Shown: positions 59,083 through 64,000 of the stretch, in pieces
How the letters are laid out: each line of letters starts with the position of its first letter
Numbering within the stretch: the stretch's first letter is position 1
Assembly: GCA_019925095.2 (NCBI GenBank)
Contig: CM034405.1
Span: forward strand, 11,929,401 to 11,993,400
Origin: Dendrolimus kikuchii
Taxonomy: Eukaryota; Arthropoda; Insecta; Lepidoptera; Lasiocampidae
Direction of reading: 5' to 3'
DNA length: 64,000 nt
Notes under the pieces: model-generated
Told to the model about the DNA's origin: nothing
The model's input: the letters and a program-made list of their open reading frames with translations, nothing else
Database searches by the model: none
Position numbers and translations under genes: made by a program

Positions 59083-59725
59083 AATCTGGGACAATGTAGG
59101 ATTTTAATGCTGAAAGAATTTTTGAAATCGGTCCAGAAGTTTTTGAGTTTATTCGTTACAAACATGTAAATCTTTCCTTTTGATAATATTGTATATACGT
59201 CTTCAATAGTGATTTCTACACACTATCGAGTCGACAATGTACACAATGATGTATTCAAAATATCTCAGCAATGCCATTTATTCTTGTATCTCATCTCTAC
59301 GGAAGGCTTTCATTGTGCGTAAACAGTCACGTATTTACGCGACTTTTTTTAATCAGAATTTGATTATGGTTTCCAGATTTGTAAAATTTATTTCATATCT
59401 TATAATGTACTTTTTATTCCTTAATATTTCCGAGAACGAATTTTCAGACAACAGGGGGACCGGAATTCTAGTGACGTGGGTTCGAATCCTGTCTGTGGAG
59501 CATCCCATATGCAATTGTTCTAACTTAATGTGCACATTTTTAGAATACCGATTCGTTGTAAAACCAGCCAACCCACCTTAAACAATAACAACTATTACAC
59601 TACATCTCTAGCTCTTACACAATCCTTTTATGTAGCGGCCGGGTAACAGTGGGACATTTATAAGTTGTTATTACAGATAAATATCAATCTATATATAATT
59701 AAATAACACCTTTGTATTGGTACAG

Positions 59726-59885
59726 GATAAACCAGTTCTGCATAACGTGGTATCCGGTGTGATAGTGAGCACGAAATCACTTGTTCTTCAGAAGGTCACG
59801 AGAGACCACGGAGGTGACTACTCATGTAGAGCCACTAATGCACTTGGAGAAACCGCCAGTCAAACCACACATCTCAGTATACAAT
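59726..59885 (+). CDS. Sidestep-family Ig receptor, exon for second half of Ig4
   Basis: This 160-nt exon enters in phase 0 after TTGTATTGGTACAG and leaves in phase 1 at donor GTAAGT (59886). It reads DKPVLHNVVSGVIVSTKSLV, then LQKVTRDHGGDYSCRATNAL and GETASQTTHLSIQ. SGVI-x-ST-x-SLVLQ-x-V and GDYSCRATNALGET carry strand E, the tyrosine corner (Y-x-C) and the second cysteine of Ig4. The acceptor has a weaker pyrimidine tract than the other exons. The family normally continues with an Ig5 opening of the YAP-x-C type in phase 1. No convincing match appears before 64000, so the next exon probably lies outside the window. Confidence 0.93.
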
Positions 59886-60079
59886 GTAAGTAGATAGTTC
59901 TCTCTCATTCTCATTTCTCTAGAATCTTTGTCAATTTTTTTGCGTCATTTCAGTTATTCATTTTCTAGAGTTCTTCATATAAACTAACGCTTCGGTGCAG
60001 TGCAATGAAATAAACTAACTCCTGTGGCTCATCGATCCAAAGTCAGTGTTGGACTACGAAAAAACCTTTTGCTTTCTGT

Positions 60080-60465
60080 TCAGCGATGTGTCCGATCAAT
60101 TTCAAGCCTGAAGCTTATGCAAGGTCAGCCTTACCTATGTCATTCCAGACATATCTAAGGCAACAGAATGTTCGAAGTTCGGCCCAGATATATTCTATTG
60201 ACTCCACGATCTTCCACCATCCGTTTAGGTGTACAAACCAACGCAAGCGATGCGCTTTGTTCTCGTCTATGATAGTGGTCTTTCATCACTTTTTTCATTT
60301 CTACTATTTCGCAGATCATCCAAATGACTTCATTCCTTCTTTGAATAGGAACAAACAAGTGAAATTCAAATATTGGCATCAATCTAAATAATACTGTGCT
60401 CTGTGAATTACCTACTAACATTTTATCATATCTATTTTTCCGACAATATTGAGTATTAACCACTT
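60080..60465. other. Unrecognised open stretch
   Basis: Both strands are open for about 100 codons (plus 60086-60391, minus 60463-60155). A good-looking acceptor TTTGCTTTCTGTTCAG precedes 60084. The plus translation (MCPINFKPEAYARSALPM) has no Ig cysteine-tryptophan pattern, and the minus one (ICEIVEMKKVMKDHYHRR) is unfamiliar. It could be a decayed mobile element gene. Confidence 0.25.
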
Positions 60466-60569
60466 AACTACATTCCTACTAGATAATACTACAGCTATAA
60501 TTTCATCTAAATATTTTTCAAGTACTTCCATCTGGACACTTGATTTCAACAATATTTCAATAACATAGA

Positions 60570-60700
60570 TAGATAGATAACACTTTATTGCTCACCAAAA
60601 TAAACAAAAACAAAATGTATAATTACAATGCTTCTTGGCAAAACAACAGGCTGCCTTATCGCTAATAGCGATCTCTTCCAGGCAACCTAGCTTAAAAGAA
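60570..60700 (-). mobile_element. LINE 3' UTR fragment
   Basis: The minus strand reads 'gttgcctggaagagatcgct', 'attagcgataaggcagcctg' and ends in 'caataaagtgttatctatct', with an AATAAA and a short TATC-type tail. Confidence 0.6.
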
Positions 60701-61364
60701 ATTCTTAACTAATCTGGCGATGTAGGTGAAGCAGAAAAAAGATAGGACTGTACAATAACATCTTAAACATTGTTTGTAAATTCTGGTCCAATGCTAAGAT
60801 ATCAAATACTTTCAGAATTCTTCCATAAAATATACGCACAAATCTAAATTGAGAGCTGTTTTTAAATTCTAACAGTGGAAATATTTAATCTAATTAATTA
60901 TTGAATAATGATTCCTCAATTAAGCCGTCTGAATGCTAGATATCAATTTCATATAATAGGGTTTGTTATCGACATACGATAATTACGTCAATCATTGGAC
61001 AATTGTGTGGAATACAATGAGAAGGTCGGCGAAATTACGTAATAATCTACTATCTACATTGAGCGTGAACATATAAATGCCTTTAGGTAACTTGTTCAAA
61101 GTAAATTGTAAAAGAAAAACAGGTAATATTATACGAGTGACAATCGATCAATTACAATTATTCTTCTCTCACTTTTGCGGCTAGATCAGTTGGTTCACAG
61201 CATCTTCACTCAAGCGGAATAAATATGCAACCATAAGTCAGAACTAGGTATTTGTTTGGGCACTTTGATGTTAAGTAGCTTAGTGCAAGTCCTGAAGTAT
61301 GTGTCTCTATAATAAGCTTTTAAAACACCTAATCCACACTTCAAGTGATGGGAGAGCTAATGTT

Positions 61365-61446
61365 TACCTCAGATAACACATCAGAACCTATTCTGATGTG
61401 TTTATCTGAGGTAGACAATGACAAAATTACCTATAATTTTGTCATT
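61365..61446. repeat. Two adjacent hairpins with CCTA loops
   Basis: The first has arms at 61365-61386 and 61391-61413 (22 pairs, one bulged base) with loop CCTA. The second has arms at 61417-61429 and 61434-61446 (13 perfect pairs) with loop CCTA. They are three bases apart. Confidence 0.9.
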
Positions 61447-62635
61447 TTGAGGCACCTTGCTCATAGAATACAGTGATAGGTAGGTATTGAGTATAGAAGC
61501 TCAGTCTTCTATTTATAACGTTAAGAGATTAAGATGAAATACAAAACATGTCTCATATTAATAAATTAGGTTCAATTACATTACATTTTCTTCGTTGCAC
61601 TAGTTTTGTATTTATTGTAATAAATGTATTTAGAAAAGCCTTACTATATAAATTGAATTATATTGTTAGTAAACAAAGCTATATTATATTTTATATGTTA
61701 TGTTTCTGTGATATATTCTTTATGAATCTTTATACTTTGACTATTTTTTTATAATTATACGTATTAGTACCATTCAGTTGATATTTAATAAAATAAAATG
61801 CGTCTATCTTGTGTATTTAAATTAAATTATTTCTTATTATTATTCTATTTTATACATTATATGGCCGCCATATGTTAATTATGAAACAGAATTACACTTC
61901 ATCTAGTTTCCTTACACTTATCTTAATATCCTACCTACTAGATGTTACTAGTAACCTTGAGCTGATAAAAAACAAAATACGTCTATCTTTGATATACTTC
62001 AATTCGTTTAATCCGTCCCTTGAACTCCAGTAGGCTATAAAATACTCGTAAACAAGAAAACAATCGCAATTGATTATCGTAAATATCGGCAGACATTTAT
62101 ATTGGTAAACAGACCGGAGCGTCAATAAGCAAATTGCAGTGAAGACAGCTCCCGCATTCCGAATTGTCGAGTCTTTTGTGTTCTATTATAAACTGAGTGC
62201 TAATAAATTACATTTCATTTCGCGAAGGGGCTTTTCGTCTTTTGCCGACTGCTGTATCAATCATTCTCAGTAAGATCTTAACAAAGATTTGTTACAGTCA
62301 ACGGAGTGAGACGGCGGGAATGTATTGAAAGGGGAATAATTCTATTTTCTGTTATACATGGACAATAAATAACAATAAAGTTACCTGCTTACATTATGTT
62401 TCGTAATGTGACACATTCAACACATCTTATTCTTTTTTACTGTGTGTAATGTGGATTTGCTCCGCCGTAATACTTTGGTAATGATGTCTGGCTCAGTTTA
62501 GATTGGTAAATATAAAATTTCTAACCGAAGTATGATTGGGGCAAATATATTATTGTGGTTTCACGATGACATATAGTCACTTATAAAAAAAGTAACATTT
62601 TCCTGTGAAACGTATATGTGATTATATTTATTAAA

Positions 62636-63245
62636 CTGGGATATGCCCGTGACTTCGTCTACTCTTAACTTGAAATTCCCGCGGGTTTCCCGGAACACGA
62701 AGTATCGCAGCATTATAAAAAAAGAATGTAAGCTATTATTTTAGTGGAAACTGTGTCGGAATAAGTTACTTTTTATGCATACGGACCACTTCGAACCGCT
62801 TCTGGGAAAATTCTCGTGGGATTTCCGTGACAAAAAATATCACACATTTTATTACATATTTGCTATCCATCAATGAAAAAATCAGAAAGAAGAAAGAAAG
62901 AAAAAACATTTATTTAGGATATTTTTCTGGGAATGATTTAAAATGACCAGATTGAAAAAAGAAATCGAATTCAAATGTGTTTTTTTTTTTGTTATGTTAT
63001 AATTACAAAGGATTTTTTTTTCAATCTGGTCTTTTTAAATCATTCCCAGAAAAAATCCCGCGGGATTCCCAGGATGAAATGTTGCTCAGAGCTTAAGTGT
63101 AAGAAATAATTGTCGATCAGCGAAAGCCGTATCGAAATGGGCCCAACAGATTTTACGTGAATCCCGAACAAACAGAGAAGCAATCTTAAAAAAAATGCAT
63201 CGTGTTCTCCTTCGTTTATATAGTCTATTTCAATTGATTTTTTTA
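62636..63245 (+). repeat. Interspersed family A copy with internal inversion
   Basis: It begins 'aactgggatatgcccgtgac' and follows the family to 'cgtgaatcccgaacaaacag' and 'catcgtgttctccttcgttt'. In the middle, the segment around 62929-62975 is the reverse complement of 63018-63062. The usual terminal block ('agcttcaatgtacatgttta') lies separately at 63590-63655. Confidence 0.6.
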
Positions 63246-64000
63246 AGTGAAACTCTTTAGAATCATTGTGATCAACTCGATGAAACGAAAAAGTGACACT
63301 AATAAGAAATAGACACATAAATCTATAGGACTAAACCTGCGAGAGAATGAGATGAATGTATTCACGTTATACTTAATAATTTAACACTATGCTCATACAG
63401 ATATATTTGGAGATGTTTTGAAATTTTTCGTTAATACTTCAAATTTCGTGTTTTAAAGCTTAAATATATTATAACGATATCATATATGAAATGTGACGTC
63501 ACGAAATTTAGAATCCCTCCCACCCTTTGTCACACTTTGTTTCACTTTAACTGCGTGTGAACTGCACACACACACACACACACATACACACATATTTTTA
63601 ATAGCTTCAATGTACATGTTTAGAATTTTATAATGTTATATAGATATATTCTTCAAGGTTAAGAGGAAGAAAATAAAATAAGCTACAGAAACATAACCTT
63701 CACGTGGTAAACTAATTTTAAGTTTATAAATCTTTTTAATTGGGTTACAGTCTACTGGAATTAACCTAAAATACAATTACTGAATTTGATATGTATATAC
63801 GAAGTGACCTTAGAGGAACTGCAATAAAAAGTTTTCATTGCATTCCTACAGCATTAGAAATTCCGTTACAACAAAATATCTGAATACGTATAAAGCGACC
63901 ATAGACTTTCCAAAAACCAAATACACGAACAATTGATGAACAAAATGATTAATATACTCATAAATGAAGTAAATACACAAACATTTTCGTGTAGAGCCGC

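Larger units (their letters stand above)
55308..59725 (+). other. Intron within Ig4 (4.4 kb)
   Basis: A GT-AG intron (GTAAGT ... GGTACAG), phase 0. It contains a minus-strand family A copy interrupted by a Helitron-like element (55560-56420), a SINE fragment (56640-56755) and a plus-strand family A copy (57425-57725). Also present are a solo LTR (58179-58668), a minus-strand Helitron-like piece (58790-58880) and a short RTE tail (58975-59082). I see no gene in it. Confidence 0.85.
59886..64000 (+). other. Intron and distal sequence after Ig4
   Basis: The stretch begins with donor GTAAGT. It holds an unrecognised open stretch (60080-60465), a minus-strand LINE tail (60570-60700), two adjacent hairpins (61365-61446), a family A copy with an internal inverted repeat (62636-63245), a detached family A tail (63590-63655) and a short (CA)n run near 63560. 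The AT-rich stretch 61450-62630 shows nothing I can name. No Ig5 exon was recognised. Confidence 0.7.

Noticed and set aside
60084..60391. Next Sidestep exon starting after TTTCTGTTCAG
   Set aside because: Acceptor and phase would fit, and SMCP loosely resembles the expected YAP-x-C, but the rest has no Ig cysteine/tryptophan pattern and both strands are open, as in a decayed repeat.

Overview
This looks like AT-rich nuclear DNA from an insect, most likely a moth or butterfly. I infer that from the repeats: Helitron-like elements ending in a GC hairpin plus CTAG, tRNA-derived SINEs, RTE-type LINE ends with a tetranucleotide tail, and solo LTRs with 4-bp target duplications. The only host gene I can support is one plus-strand, multi-exon cell-surface immunoglobulin (Ig) gene. 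Nothing looks prokaryotic: there are no operons, CRISPR arrays or phage genes.

The gene is a Sidestep-family axon guidance receptor. Six consecutive exons (21861-21971, 36091-36297, 37410-37555, 45533-45683, 55177-55307 and 59726-59885) join in one frame to 302 codons. They encode three successive Ig domains, each split over two exons, and their order and linker motifs match Ig2, Ig3 and Ig4 of Sidestep. The signal peptide and Ig1 exons should lie upstream; I could not find them. Ig5, the membrane span and the tail should lie beyond 64000. The introns measure 14.1, 1.1, 8.0, 9.5 and 4.4 kb. The third intron starts with GC rather than GT, and the reading frame supports that choice.

The rest is repeats. 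At 1-21860 there are an RTE LINE 3' end, a solo LTR, a broken LINE fragment near 9.4 kb, and a Helitron-like element holding a 1.1-kb minisatellite (14.2-15.35 kb). This stretch also has SINEs, (AT)n runs and a CpG-rich patch near 11.1 kb. The first intron holds a second RTE end, a 125-bp triplication and a fold-back insertion with a 13-bp target duplication. The third intron has a solo LTR with a nested insertion and a frameshifted LINE reverse transcriptase. The fourth and fifth introns each have a solo LTR; between them they also hold LINE tails, Helitron-like pieces and fold-backs. The last 4 kb has two adjacent hairpins with the same CCTA loop and a rearranged repeat copy.

The repeat family letters (A, B, D, F) are my own labels. 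All calls come from reading the sequence; no database search was run.
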